Source of the DNA: Weissella koreensis KCTC 3621 | GTDB lineage: Bacteria; Bacillota; Bacilli; Lactobacillales; Lactobacillaceae | DNA: 64,000 bases | NCBI RefSeq assembly: GCF_000277645.1 | Contig: NZ_AKGG01000004.1 | Location: forward strand, 1-64,000 | Reading direction: 5' to 3' | In this document: positions 8,649 to 17,928 of the stretch, in pieces | Position numbering within the stretch: position 1 is the first letter of the stretch | How the letters are laid out: the number at the start of each line of letters is the position of its first letter | Program-made: the position numbers and the translations under genes | Notes under the pieces: generated by a model | Database searches by the model: none | The model's input: the letters and a program-made list of their open reading frames with translations, nothing else | What the model was told of the DNA's origin: nothing

Positions 8649-9636
8649 AAAATATTTAGTAATTACGACCGGTGGAACGATTGCATCAGCCGCCACAGAA
8701 AAAGGATTGGCTCCTAATATGTCAGCCGATGAATTAATTGCTTTTTTTAAACCAGAACCTGAGGTTGAATTATCAGTTTTAGATTTAATGGCCAAAGATT
8801 CAACTAATATGCAGCCTGAAGACTGGATATTGATTGCGCAATCAATCCAGGAACATGCAGAAAATTATGATGGATTCATCATAACGCATGGTACTGATAC
8901 AATGGCATATACTGCTTCAGCTTTATCATATCTTTTATATGGGTTTGACAAGCCAGTAGTATTAACGGGTTCACAAATTCCATTGGGAATGCAATATACT
9001 GATGCAGAATCAAATTTACAAGATGCATTATTATTTATTCATGATACCGAATTAAAGGGTGTCTTTATTGTCTTTAATGGCTTAGCAATGGTCGGGACTA
9101 GGGCGGTTAAGACTAAAACTCAAAGTTACGATGCTTTTGAATCAATTAATTATCCCTACGTTGCCCGGATGATGCACGGTAAGGTTAATCAATTATTCCA
9201 GCCAGAGCCTGAAACATTGCCACTTCAAACCAATAGTTTGTCCTTAGATACAAATATATTTATGTTAAAAGCCTTTCCTGGTATGACCGTAGATATTTTT
9301 GATTATCTGAAGACCCACGCGCATGGTGTGATTATTGAAAGCTTCGGAAATGGCGGATTACCATTTGAACGACGTAACTTATTGCCTGGAATTCAAAGTT
9401 TGACGGATGCAGGAATTCCAGTTGTGATTACAACCCAAATTTTGGAAGAGGGACAAGATATATCGTTATATGAAGTGGGTCAACGCGTAGTAGAGGCTGG
9501 TGGAATTACAGCTGGTGATATGAATACTGAAGCAATTGTTGCTAAATTAATGTGGGTTTTGGCTTACACGGATGATGTTGAAAAGATCACTAAATTATTG
9601 CAAACTTCAGTGGCGCATGACATGGGGTTTGTTTAG
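8641..9636 (+). CDS. ansA: L-asparaginase, type I
   Basis: Hydrolyses L-asparagine to aspartate and ammonia in the cytoplasm. The 331-aa protein shows both asparaginase signatures: VITTGGTIAS at the N terminus, with the nucleophilic Thr, and ITHGTDTMAYTAS at about residues 81-93, with the second catalytic Thr and Asp. There is no signal peptide, which fits type I. The start overlaps the pgpA stop by 8 bases, an unusual pairing with no obvious metabolic link. The stop is 60 bases before the PC4-like gene, which has a strong GAGGAGAAGGAGG site, so the three genes may be one operon. Confidence 0.93.
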   Translation: MNKKYLVITTGGTIASAATEKGLAPNMSADELIAFFKPEPEVELSVLDLMAKDSTNMQPEDWILIAQSIQEHAENYDGFIITHGTDTMAYTASALSYLLYGFDKPVVLTGSQIPLGMQYTDAESNLQDALLFIHDTELKGVFIVFNGLAMVGTRAVKTKTQSYDAFESINYPYVARMMHGKVNQLFQPEPETLPLQTNSLSLDTNIFMLKAFPGMTVDIFDYLKTHAHGVIIESFGNGGLPFERRNLLPGIQSLTDAGIPVVITTQILEEGQDISLYEVGQRVVEAGGITAGDMNTEAIVAKLMWVLAYTDDVEKITKLLQTSVAHDMGFV

Positions 9637-9696
9637 AACAGAAATAAACAATAAAGATCGGATAAAAACTTTTCTTGAGGAGAAGGAGGCAAATAA

Positions 9697-10038
9697 ATGG
9701 CTGAACGTGGAAAGCTGAAGTTTGAGATTATTGAGAAGTTTGGAATATTATCTACTAGTAAATCTGGATGGAACTTAGAACTAAATTTAGTTCAATGGGG
9801 AGATAATCAGCCCAAGTTTGATCTTCGCTCTTGGAGCCCTGACCATAATAAAATGGGTAAAGGTGTAGGATTAACACATGATGAATTAAAGCAATTACAG
9901 CAGGTTTTACAAAATGTTTTAGGATCTGAAAATAAGAATTTGGTGACTAATTTTACACCACATTCTGAAGTAAGTAATTTTGAGGCAGATGATGATTTTG
10001 AAAATGATCGCCCGCAAGTAACTCGATTGAGTGATTAA
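9697..10038 (+). CDS. YdbC/PC4-family single-stranded nucleic-acid-binding protein
   Basis: A 113-aa protein whose first 75 residues match the YdbC branch of the PC4 (p15 transcription coactivator) fold: LKFEIIEKFGILSTSKSGW, ELNLVQWGDNQPKFDLRSWSPDH and KMGKGVGLTHDELKQLQQVL. Lactococcal YdbC binds single-stranded DNA. A role in transcription or repair is inferred from the family. The C-terminal 35 residues are acidic and probably flexible. The gene follows asparaginase with a very strong ribosome-binding site. Confidence 0.85.
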   Translation: MAERGKLKFEIIEKFGILSTSKSGWNLELNLVQWGDNQPKFDLRSWSPDHNKMGKGVGLTHDELKQLQQVLQNVLGSENKNLVTNFTPHSEVSNFEADDDFENDRPQVTRLSD

Positions 10039-10119
10039 TAATTGATTTTATTAGTAAGATAATGAATGTTTTAAGGTTTGATTTGTAAGATAGAAGAAAA
10101 ACAATTTAGGAGCACAACA

Positions 10120-10821
10120 ATGGGAACTCAATCAGTAAAAATATTAATTATCGAAGACGACAAGGCTTTAAGTGATACGATCAAAATCACAGTGGATAGT
10201 TTGGGTGAAACAACTCAAATTTATGATGGTCAAGAAGGGCTCTTTGAAATTTTATCTGGAATATACGATTTAGTCATTTTGGATGTTATGTTACCGGAAA
10301 TGGATGGCTTTACCGTCTTGAAGCGAGCCCGAGTTGAGTTACCTAAATTGCCAATTTTAATGTTAACAGCCAAAGATGATTTAGAAGATAAAATGCATGG
10401 TTTCAATCTTGGTGCAGATGAATATATTACTAAACCCTTCTATAAAGAAGAACTTTTAGTTCGTGCCAAAACTTTATTAAGACATGTTGGTTTAATCGGG
10501 GATGAAGGCTCTTTGAAAGTTGGAAATGTTGAAATTAGTATTGATAAGCATCAAGTAATGGTGAATGAAGAACAAGTTAATGTTCAGGGGCGTGAATTTG
10601 GGCTATTAGTTTATTTAATTCAGCATCAAGATCAAATTGTTACAAAAGATCAAATTTTTGATCGTTTGTGGGGTTTTGATTCTGAGACATCTTTGACGGT
10701 GGTCGAGGTGTATATGTCGAATCTACGTAAAAACCTTCGGATTGCTGGCGCAAATTTGCAAATTAAAACCTTACGAAATGTAGGGTACACCTTGAATGTC
10801 ATTGATGAGGACACTTTATGA
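10120..10821 (+). CDS. Response regulator, OmpR/PhoB family
   Basis: A 233-aa two-component regulator. The receiver domain (7-118) has the acidic pair IIEDD, the phosphoacceptor D55 (LDVMLPEMDG) and LTAKDD with TKPF near its end. The C-terminal winged helix binds DNA (GREFGLLVYLIQHQDQIVTKDQI, LRKNLR, LRNVGYTL). I chose the ATG at 10120 with its TAGGAG ribosome-binding site; an in-frame extension to 10078 is not conserved in character. It overlaps the histidine kinase gene by 4 bases (ATGA). The stimulus is unknown. The receiver and kinase resemble CiaRH-type systems, but I do not assign that name. Confidence 0.92.
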   Translation: MGTQSVKILIIEDDKALSDTIKITVDSLGETTQIYDGQEGLFEILSGIYDLVILDVMLPEMDGFTVLKRARVELPKLPILMLTAKDDLEDKMHGFNLGADEYITKPFYKEELLVRAKTLLRHVGLIGDEGSLKVGNVEISIDKHQVMVNEEQVNVQGREFGLLVYLIQHQDQIVTKDQIFDRLWGFDSETSLTVVEVYMSNLRKNLRIAGANLQIKTLRNVGYTLNVIDEDTL

Positions 10822-12017
10822 TCGATAAAGTTACAAACAACGGTTTTTTTAATCGAATGCATCGATTAAGGAAGGCCATGTCAACACAAATGAAGGTAAC
10901 CATCTTGATCGCAGTCGGCTTTACGGTGGTTTTCGGGGCTGTTGGTTCCTTCATTGGCAGGCAATTTAGAGAAGTGGTTTACAGTAACCCAATTATGCGG
11001 GTGAAGCAACCATTTGATTCTAATCAGGCGAATCTATTAAATAGTGGAGAAAATGTAATTAGTAATAGCTACTTACATGGACAAAAAGTATTTTTACCTA
11101 AAGAAAATCGAGTATATATTAAATATTTCAACCAAAGTTGGTATATGTTTTATAAACGCGGGACCATGGTTTCATACCAAAATATTGGGGTTGAACATGA
11201 TATGGTGGAACGCTTTTCAAGTCGTTTATTATTGATTATGGGAACGTCTGAAGTTTTATTATTGCTTATGGCCTTTATTTTAGCTCGTACGAATATGATT
11301 CCAATCACGCGCGCATTAAAACAACAGCGCAGATTTGTGGCGGATGCGGCACATGAATTTAAAACGCCAATGACGGTAATTCAAAATAAATTGGAGACGA
11401 TGCTTGAACATCCTAATGATTCAGTAATGGATCAAGTAGAAAATGTGGCTAATTCATTGACTGAGGTCAGACATTTAAACAAGTTAACAGCGGATATGTT
11501 GAAATTAGCACAGGCTGATGCAGAAGTGACGATGTTTGATTTTAAACCTACTGATTTAGTGGGAATTATTAAGGAAGTCAGTGAAATTTTAGAGATTCAA
11601 TTTAAGGAAAAAAATCAAAATTTGAATTTTGAAATACCCGAGGAATTAATTATTGATGGGGATGGTCAAAGGTTAAGGCAATTAATTCTTAATTTAGTTG
11701 ATAATGCACATAAGTATACAGACGAGAATACAACGATTACTATTCAATTGAAAAAATTACGTAGTACGGCGCGAATTAAAATTATTGATAATGGGGAAGG
11801 AATTTCAGCTGAAGATAAAAAACATTTGTTTGATCGTTTTTATCGGGTCGATAAATCACGATCACGAGCAAGTGGCGGTCATGGGTTGGGACTATCTATT
11901 GTGCAATGGATTGTAGAAGGGCACGGAGGTAAAATTAATGTTGAAGATACTATTCCGCATGGAACAACCTTTGATATTGCTTTACCATTAAGACATAAAA
12001 AACAACCGGATAAGTAA
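10818..12017 (+). CDS. Sensor histidine kinase
   Basis: Membrane kinase of 399 aa, partner of the overlapping response regulator. Transmembrane helices at about 27-47 and 136-155 flank an extracellular sensor loop of about 90 residues. No complete HAMP domain is evident. The dimerisation and phosphotransfer domain has FVADAAHEFKTPM with H179. The ATPase domain shows the N box NLVDNAHKYT, G1 IDNGEGIS, the F box LFDRFYRVDKSRS and G2 GGHGLGLSIV. The short loop has no recognisable ligand domain. Start ATG within ATGA coupling. Confidence 0.93.
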   Translation: MIDKVTNNGFFNRMHRLRKAMSTQMKVTILIAVGFTVVFGAVGSFIGRQFREVVYSNPIMRVKQPFDSNQANLLNSGENVISNSYLHGQKVFLPKENRVYIKYFNQSWYMFYKRGTMVSYQNIGVEHDMVERFSSRLLLIMGTSEVLLLLMAFILARTNMIPITRALKQQRRFVADAAHEFKTPMTVIQNKLETMLEHPNDSVMDQVENVANSLTEVRHLNKLTADMLKLAQADAEVTMFDFKPTDLVGIIKEVSEILEIQFKEKNQNLNFEIPEELIIDGDGQRLRQLILNLVDNAHKYTDENTTITIQLKKLRSTARIKIIDNGEGISAEDKKHLFDRFYRVDKSRSRASGGHGLGLSIVQWIVEGHGGKINVEDTIPHGTTFDIALPLRHKKQPDK

Positions 12018-12023
12018 AAATAA

Positions 12024-12052
12024 TAGACAAATATTTGGGTGGTAGTTATACT
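12024..12052 (+). promoter_or_regulatory. Promoter upstream of the small membrane protein
   Basis: TAGACA (12024-12029), a 17-base spacer and TATACT (12047-12052). It has five of six consensus bases at each element, just after the kinase stop. Confidence 0.65.
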
Positions 12053-12167
12053 AATAACACTTAAATGAAGTAATTTAAGTAAAATTAATTGTAAAAAGGT
12101 GATTTATATAAATAGTTATAAGTTGAGAATTGTTGCAATATATAATCAGAAAAGGAAGGTAACATTA

Positions 12168-12506
12168 ATGAGTCGATTTATGCAAGGGATGTTATGGCTG
12201 TTGTTGGCATGTGTATTACTTAGTGTGGGTATGCCAGTCTTTCACATCGCATTCGGCGTAATTGGTGTCATATTTAGAATCATAGGTTGGCTAATTTTAA
12301 TTGGATTAGCAATAGTATTCTTAATTTATTGGTTTTTACGTCGAAAAATCAGGCAAACAATGGAAAATGGTAATCAAGCGAACTATAGCTATTATCAATT
12401 CCGTCAAAAAAGTGAAAGAAATAAGCAAAAAAATTCACAAGACATTTATAATAATGATTTTGGACATCCAGGGGTTAAAGATGTTACCCCCGATAATCAA
12501 AAATAA
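12168..12506 (+). CDS. Small membrane protein of unknown function, 112 aa
   Basis: Two hydrophobic helices (about residues 6-30 and 36-56) are followed by RRKIRQ and a polar, Asn/Gln/Lys-rich cytoplasmic tail. I do not recognise the family. The ATG at 12168 has an AAGGAAGGT ribosome-binding site, preferred over an in-frame upstream start at 12099 that would add a non-hydrophobic lead. The gene has its own promoter (12024) and terminator (12513), so it is an independent unit next to the two-component system. It could be a target of that system, but no evidence here shows it. Confidence 0.7.
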   Translation: MSRFMQGMLWLLLACVLLSVGMPVFHIAFGVIGVIFRIIGWLILIGLAIVFLIYWFLRRKIRQTMENGNQANYSYYQFRQKSERNKQKNSQDIYNNDFGHPGVKDVTPDNQK

Positions 12507-12512
12507 TCATTT

Positions 12513-12545
12513 AGAGGCTGAGACAAAATGATCTCGGCCTCTTTG
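12513..12545 (+). terminator. Intrinsic terminator
   Basis: AGAGGCTGAGA pairs with TCTCGGCCTCT (12513-12523/12532-12542), with one G-U pair, and is followed by TTTG. Confidence 0.8.
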
Positions 12546-12689
12546 TTATGGAGTTAAAAAATCATTAATTACCGTATTCTAAATTTAATTTGTATAAGTT
12601 AAATTGAAAAAATACGCTAGTTTATAGTTTTAAAGGGATTTATCACACTCTTTTATTTTGTTGGAAATAATAAATTGGAGGTATTAGGA

Positions 12690-14837
12690 GTGTATTATAT
12701 CGTAGCGTTATTAGTTATTGGGGTGGTGGGAACAAATATTGTTAAACAATTTATTCCTAAAATTCCTGAAGCGTTTATTTTAATTTTAGTTGGTATTTTA
12801 TTATCATATACTAAAATATTTAATGGATTTGAATTAGAGCCAGAGTTTTTTATGGTCGCTATTATTGCGCCTTTGATGTTTGTGGATGGACAAAGACAAT
12901 CAATTAAAAAAATTCGAGAACGATTTAGTTTGATTTTCGTACTATCAGTAGTATTGGCGGCCGCAACGGTGTTGATTGTTGGACTTATGACTAATTTTAT
13001 CGAGACGAAGTGGACATTACCGATGGCGATTGCTTTAGCAGCCATTGTAACACCAACTGATGCAGTTGCTGTTAAGTCAATGACTAGTGGAAGTGAAATG
13101 CCTAGTGGAGTTGGTGAGGCTTTAGAGCTAGAATCATTATTCAACGATGCAACAGGATTGGTGATTTTAGATTTAGCCCTATCAGTCCTAGGTAATCAAA
13201 ATTTATCAATTATTGGTGGAATTAACCATTTCCTTTTTGTCGCAATTGGTGGAATTTTAATCGGATTGATTGGTGGTTGGTTAATTGTCATGCTACGAGT
13301 TAATTTGAATTTTTGGGTTGATCAACCAGAAATTTCAATCATTCCAATCAGTCTTTTGACGCCGTTCGTCATTTATTTAATTGCCGAACATTTTGGCACA
13401 TCTGGAATCTTGGCGGTAGTAGCTACGGGGATTATTCACAATTGGGAAGCTAATAGATTGCGATTGTCATCAACTCGAGTTCAAGTCAGCCAAAGTATTA
13501 TCTGGTCAACAATTTCAGAAATACTAAACAGCGTTGTCTTTTTGTTCTTGGGGATTGCATTACCAGATGTCGCACGCAAGTTTTTCAAAATGGATAATTC
13601 GACCATTTTACTATTATTAGGCTTAAGCGGTATTATTTATGTAATGATGTTCTTAATTCGTTATATTTGGGCCCAATGGGAGCATGAAGGCTCAGCACAG
13701 ATTTTATTTGGGGCAAACAATACAAAACAACATACCTTTTATTCAAAAGTCTTTGCAGTAAGTGGAATTCATGGAACTATGACCTTGGCCATGGCCTTTT
13801 CTTTACCTAAAGGAATTGGTGGTGTCGCTTTTCCATACCGTGAAGAATTAATCATTGTTGCCTCAATTGTAATTCTATTTAGTATGTTGGTTAGTGCGAT
13901 TGTTTTGCCGATATTGTTACCGGTCAAAAAAGAAGATTATACAGCAGAGGAATTAAATCACTTCCGTGGTAAAATGGTCGATTTTGCGATTTTACAAATA
14001 CGAGGACAAATTGAAGACCGTTCAGTTCGTGAAGCATTAACTTCACAACTTCTATCCCAAAAAGGTTGGGGTACCGCCAAGCGCGAAGTGGTTACGCAAT
14101 TGTATCAAACTGAAATGATTGATATGAAAGATTTCGTGAGTGATTATATTCATAGTTCTGATGTGCGAAGTCGTTATAGTAAGCAAACGATTACAATTTA
14201 TGAAAAGATGGTTGATCGAATTCGAACAAATGGAGATAAGCATTTACACAATAGATTAGGAAAAGTTCAAAGAAAACGGATGCGTCGAAATATTAAACAT
14301 TTACTCCATGAAATTAAATGGCATGCTCAACAGGATGTGAATGATCAAAGATCTCACTATGATTTTAGTCCAAAACAAAAACGCCAAATTAAACAGAATC
14401 GTGCTAAATATGAACAATTCAAAAATTTATCACGTCAAGAAATGCTTGATAATTGGAAAAACATGCAAAATGAGTTACTTGATTTAAACGAAGAAGTTGC
14501 TAAACAAACAGATCAAAAGATTAATGGAATTATGGAAGAGCGTCTTCGAACGGGACATGGGGATAATCAATCTATTGATATGGTTCGGAAGAGCATGGAA
14601 ACGTTTTTCAACCGAATTCGCCGTGATTATAAACAAGCGGTGGAAGTGGATAATAATTTATTCTTACGTGCTTTTCAATATGAATTTACCTTTGTTCAAC
14701 AGGGTGTTGAAGCCCATAAAATTCCACAGGCTTTGGCAGCAGAATTATATACTGAAATTAATGATGCACAAACTTTGCAAATTCAACGGGCGGGAGAAAT
14801 GGAGCAGCGATCTGAATTGGTCGGAATTAGCATCTAA
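12690..14837 (+). CDS. Monovalent cation/H+ antiporter, CPA1/NhaP type
   Basis: Membrane antiporter of 715 aa that probably exchanges Na+ (or K+) for protons. The N-terminal 400 residues form about 12 membrane spans with CPA1 motifs: MFVDGQRQS, TPTDAVAVKSM and LESLFNDATGLV (the conserved Asn-Asp ion-binding pair). The 300-residue C terminus is hydrophilic, basic and probably coiled-coil, as in NhaP-type proteins. I chose GTG at 12690, 8 bases after GGAGG (12677-12681). The in-frame TTG at 12675 overlaps that site and is unlikely. It is followed without a terminator by the trxA promoter. Confidence 0.88.
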   Translation: MYYIVALLVIGVVGTNIVKQFIPKIPEAFILILVGILLSYTKIFNGFELEPEFFMVAIIAPLMFVDGQRQSIKKIRERFSLIFVLSVVLAAATVLIVGLMTNFIETKWTLPMAIALAAIVTPTDAVAVKSMTSGSEMPSGVGEALELESLFNDATGLVILDLALSVLGNQNLSIIGGINHFLFVAIGGILIGLIGGWLIVMLRVNLNFWVDQPEISIIPISLLTPFVIYLIAEHFGTSGILAVVATGIIHNWEANRLRLSSTRVQVSQSIIWSTISEILNSVVFLFLGIALPDVARKFFKMDNSTILLLLGLSGIIYVMMFLIRYIWAQWEHEGSAQILFGANNTKQHTFYSKVFAVSGIHGTMTLAMAFSLPKGIGGVAFPYREELIIVASIVILFSMLVSAIVLPILLPVKKEDYTAEELNHFRGKMVDFAILQIRGQIEDRSVREALTSQLLSQKGWGTAKREVVTQLYQTEMIDMKDFVSDYIHSSDVRSRYSKQTITIYEKMVDRIRTNGDKHLHNRLGKVQRKRMRRNIKHLLHEIKWHAQQDVNDQRSHYDFSPKQKRQIKQNRAKYEQFKNLSRQEMLDNWKNMQNELLDLNEEVAKQTDQKINGIMEERLRTGHGDNQSIDMVRKSMETFFNRIRRDYKQAVEVDNNLFLRAFQYEFTFVQQGVEAHKIPQALAAELYTEINDAQTLQIQRAGEMEQRSELVGISI

Positions 14838-14858
14838 CTAACATTTAGTAAGAAAAAC

Positions 14859-14887
14859 TTGACGTTATAACTTAATTCCTTCAGAAT
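14859..14887 (+). promoter_or_regulatory. Promoter of trxA
   Basis: TTGACG (14859-14864), 17 bases, CAGAAT (14882-14887), about 60 bases before the thioredoxin start. The -35 is strong and the -10 moderate. Confidence 0.6.
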
Positions 14888-14948
14888 AGAGGAAACAAAT
14901 AGATGAACGACTTTTTGATGGAATAACCCATAATGGAGGAGTTTTATT

Positions 14949-15266
14949 ATGACAGTAGAAGTAGTTAACGATCAAGATTTTGCACAAAAAACCGGTCAAG
15001 GTGTTTCCTTGGTTGATATGTGGGCGACATGGTGTGGACCATGTAAGATGCAAAGCCCAGTAATTGAAGCTGTTTCTGAGCAACATCCAGAAGTTTATTT
15101 TGCAAAGATGGATGTTGATGAAAATCCTGCCACTTCAGAAGAACTTGGAATTCAAGCAATCCCAACTTTGTTGATTAAAAAAGATGGTGAAATTGTTGAA
15201 CGTTTAGTCGGTTATCACCCTATTAAACAAGTTAATGCTGTCTTGGCAAAGTATATTGATAATTAA
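14949..15266 (+). CDS. trxA: Thioredoxin
   Basis: Cytoplasmic thiol-disulfide reductant of 105 aa, the standard size. The active site is WATWCGPCKMQ with C29 and C32. The cis-Pro segment AIPTLLI is present. It keeps thiol proteins reduced and would recycle thiol peroxidase (Tpx at 59091-59576). The start follows AATGGAGGAG. It is monocistronic between a promoter at 14859 and a terminator at 15283. Confidence 0.97.
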   Translation: MTVEVVNDQDFAQKTGQGVSLVDMWATWCGPCKMQSPVIEAVSEQHPEVYFAKMDVDENPATSEELGIQAIPTLLIKKDGEIVERLVGYHPIKQVNAVLAKYIDN

Positions 15267-15282
15267 ATTTTTATCAAATGAT

Positions 15283-15316
15283 ACGCTTTGAATTAATTTT
15301 CAAGGCGTTTTTATTT
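15283..15316 (+). terminator. Terminator of trxA
   Basis: ACGCTTTGAA (15283-15292) pairs with TTCAAGGCGT (15299-15308) with one G-U pair, then a T run. Confidence 0.8.
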
Positions 15317-15462
15317 CCTTATCAAATTTAAGTAGTTGGAGGATTATATTGAGTTCAACAAAGTCTTATTAAGTGGTGGAAAGCTTTTAACTTGTAGGCT
15401 CAAATAATGTTTATTTAATTATCATGTTAAGATAATATATATCATATTTAGGGGGTGATTGA

Positions 15463-16020
15463 ATGGTTTCTTTTTGGCAAGCATTTAAAAATTATTGGCG
15501 TCGTGGGTTTGATTTCAAGGGACGATCAACTCGGGCTGAATTTTGGTGGATGGTTTTATGGGCCATTATTGGTCTTGTGATATTATTGGGCGGATTAGCT
15601 GGTTCGATGTATATGTTAGTACATCATGCTGGAACTAATCAATTTGAACGATTAATCTATAATAATATTATAGGATTCTTTGTTTTGACATTGGTGATTG
15701 GAATTATTTTGATTATTCCAAGTACAGCTCTAACAGTTCGTCGTTTGCGAGATACCGGATTAGATACTTGGGTTATCTGGGTTATAGTTATTTTGAATTT
15801 TATTCTTGGACGTAATGATATGTTATGGAATAATTGGTGGGAAATTTTAATTAGTATTTTGACCTTACTAGTATCATTGATGATGTTCATAGGCTTGATA
15901 ATGGAATCAAATTCTTTGAATTTTCATGGTAAAAATTTGAAGCAACCAGCAGTTAAGGTTGAAATTTTGTATCCAACACAAATGAAGGCAAAAGTTCTCC
16001 AACCAAAACAAAAAGATTAA
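15463..16020 (+). CDS. DUF805 family membrane protein
   Basis: A 185-aa integral membrane protein. The N terminus FWQAFKNYWRRGFDFKGRSTRAEFWWMVLW is the hallmark of the DUF805 (YhaH-like) family. It is followed by about four hydrophobic helices, TVRRLRDTGLDTW between helices 2 and 3, and a basic tail. No biochemical function is established for the family. The start has a GGGGGTGA ribosome-binding site. The gene stands alone, with a terminator at 16101. Confidence 0.88.
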   Translation: MVSFWQAFKNYWRRGFDFKGRSTRAEFWWMVLWAIIGLVILLGGLAGSMYMLVHHAGTNQFERLIYNNIIGFFVLTLVIGIILIIPSTALTVRRLRDTGLDTWVIWVIVILNFILGRNDMLWNNWWEILISILTLLVSLMMFIGLIMESNSLNFHGKNLKQPAVKVEILYPTQMKAKVLQPKQKD

Positions 16021-16100
16021 ATATAAGAATTAATTGTAAAGAGACTTTAAGCGGTGCTATGGGCGACTGTTTAAGGTTTTTATTTTTTAAACAATAATAA

Positions 16101-16129
16101 AAAAGGTCGGAATAAAATTCCGACCTTTT
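16101..16129. terminator. Bidirectional terminator between the DUF805 gene and cbpA
   Basis: AAAAGGTCGGAAT and ATTCCGACCTTTT form a perfect stem with A and T runs on either side, so it can serve both converging genes. Confidence 0.8.
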
Positions 16130-16221
16130 AAAATTTTGATTACTTTAATATGAACTATATTTTATATTATGATAAATTCAATCTTTAAATAAATTAATCA
16201 CCATTATTTTAAATTTTATTC

Positions 16222-16869
16222 TTAACTTAAATATGATTGCTTATTAAGGTCTTCAATTGATTCTAAGCGGAAACCTTTTCGCGATAATAATTTGATAATT
16301 TTAGAAAGCACATCTTCATCAACTTGATTTGGTAGAGTAAAAATAATCCGGTGAGTTAGGGCATTTTGATCGGGATCTAGAGAAACAGCGCTGGAAATAG
16401 TCGAATAGCGAGAAACATATTTGGCAGCCCGTTCTAAACTACCGCGTTCTCCATCGGTTAGTAAAGTTAGCGTGTATCGCCCTTGTTCAGTTTGCCAAGA
16501 TGAAGCTAACATATTCATCATAGATGAATGAGTTAGAATTCCAATGAAATTATGATTTTCATCAATAATGGAGATAAAGGGTAGATCTTGAAGTGCAAAA
16601 AAAGTTTCAAAAAAAGTTGCATCAATTTGGATGAATTTAGTCATGTTACGCATCACAGAAGTTACTGGTTGGGTAAGGTCTCTTTGTTGCGCTTGGGCTT
16701 GGTAAATATGCATTTTATAAATAACACCACGAAATAATGTTCCAGTAGTATCTAAAATTGGAATAGCTCGAAATGAGGTAGTCTCAAAAATTCGGAGAGC
16801 ATCTTCCAAGGATGCATCTTCGGAAACTGTAACTAATTCATCTTTAGATTTAATAAGTGATTCCAGCAT
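16222..16869 (-). CDS. cbpA: CBS-ACT protein, cyclic di-AMP-binding CbpA type
   Basis: A 215-aa cytoplasmic protein with two CBS domains (about residues 10-60 and 72-130) and an ACT-like C-terminal domain (about 135-210). This is the architecture of Listeria CbpA, a c-di-AMP-binding protein. It probably senses c-di-AMP and relays it to a partner, as DarB does with Rel in Bacillus; the partner here is unknown. The start ATG at 16869 has an AGAGG site. A 17-codon upstream extension (to 16920) lacks one. It is monocistronic on minus. Confidence 0.8.
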   Translation of the reverse strand: MLESLIKSKDELVTVSEDASLEDALRIFETTSFRAIPILDTTGTLFRGVIYKMHIYQAQAQQRDLTQPVTSVMRNMTKFIQIDATFFETFFALQDLPFISIIDENHNFIGILTHSSMMNMLASSWQTEQGRYTLTLLTDGERGSLERAAKYVSRYSTISSAVSLDPDQNALTHRIIFTLPNQVDEDVLSKIIKLLSRKGFRLESIEDLNKQSYLS

Positions 16870-17291
16870 ATTATCCTCTTTCTCTAATCTTAATCTAATA
16901 ATTTTAACATGGAATAGCATAAAGTAAAAGAAAGCATCATGAAAATAAATAATATTTTAAAATTTGTCAATGATTAATTTTAATGAGGTACAATTTAAGC
17001 TGATTTATATTTGAATCAAACAATGACGAATAACTTTAGAGCTAAGTTAGAAGGCACATCGCATAGGATAGAATGGTACAATATTAAGCATATAATCTTT
17101 TTAAGCTTGTCCATTTAAAAGAACGACTAAATTTGAATGTACTTGATGATTTGTTTGGGATTTTTCAATGGAAGTTAAAATAAATTTAAGTAAAATAATT
17201 ATTTATATCAGAAAATTTTAAATTGGGCAAAAGTTTAATGAAAATAGAAGTTAAACAATAAAAATCAATGGGATAGTGAGAAGATAATAAA
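16870..17291. other. Gene-free region between divergent cbpA and pth
   Basis: No coding frame is convincing over about 420 bases. Two possible plus-strand promoters are visible: TTGTCA (16964-16969) with TACAAT at 16989-16994 (19-base spacer), and an extended -10 TGG-TACAAT at 17074-17082. If used, they give pth a long 5' leader of about 200-300 nt or make a small RNA. No terminator hairpin is seen. Confidence 0.4.
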
Positions 17292-17858
17292 ATGAAAATG
17301 ATTGTTGGTTTAGGAAATATTGGAAAAGAATATGATCAAACGCGGCACAATGTCGGGTTTATGACCATTGATGCATTTGCTCAAGAATTAGGAATTAAGT
17401 TTAAACAGGATGGACCACATCATGCTTTTGTGGCTGAAGGTTGGATTGGGACAGACAAGGTCCTTTTAGTTAAGCCAACAACGTATATGAATTTATCCGG
17501 TGAAGCGGTAGCTCCTTTAATGAGCTACTATAATCTAGCTATTGAAGATATTTTAATTATTCAAGATGATATGGACATGGAATTAGGTCGCTTAAGGCTA
17601 CGCACTAAAGGATCTGCAGGGGGACATAATGGAATTAAATCAATTATTAGCCAACTGGGGACTCAAAGCTTTAATCGATTAAAGTTTGGAATTGCCCATC
17701 CAAAGCATGAAAAGCAAGCAGTGATTAATTTTGTGCTGGGTAAATTTAATAAAGACGATGCTATTACAGTAGATCAAAGTATCGAAGTGGCTAAAAAAAT
17801 GATGCAGGATTTTGTCCAAGGGCAACCCATGGATCAATTAATGAACCAGTATAATTAA
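17292..17858 (+). CDS. pth: Peptidyl-tRNA hydrolase
   Basis: Releases peptides from stalled peptidyl-tRNA so the tRNA can be reused. The 188-aa protein has IVGLGNIGKEYDQTRHNVGF (catalytic His in RHNVG), TYMNLSGEAV, IQDDMDMELGRLRL and GSAGGHNGIKSI. The start at 17292 is followed 6 bases later by a second ATG that could also serve. It opens the conserved pth-mfd-flippase-rqcP-divIC-tilS-hpt-ftsH cluster, known in the same order in Bacillus and lactobacilli. Confidence 0.97.
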   Translation: MKMIVGLGNIGKEYDQTRHNVGFMTIDAFAQELGIKFKQDGPHHAFVAEGWIGTDKVLLVKPTTYMNLSGEAVAPLMSYYNLAIEDILIIQDDMDMELGRLRLRTKGSAGGHNGIKSIISQLGTQSFNRLKFGIAHPKHEKQAVINFVLGKFNKDDAITVDQSIEVAKKMMQDFVQGQPMDQLMNQYN

Positions 17859-17928
17859 AAGGCCATGCTTTTAGAAAATAATGATTCTTATTAGATAGAC
17901 GAATAAAAATGAATAAAGAGATTTTAAG

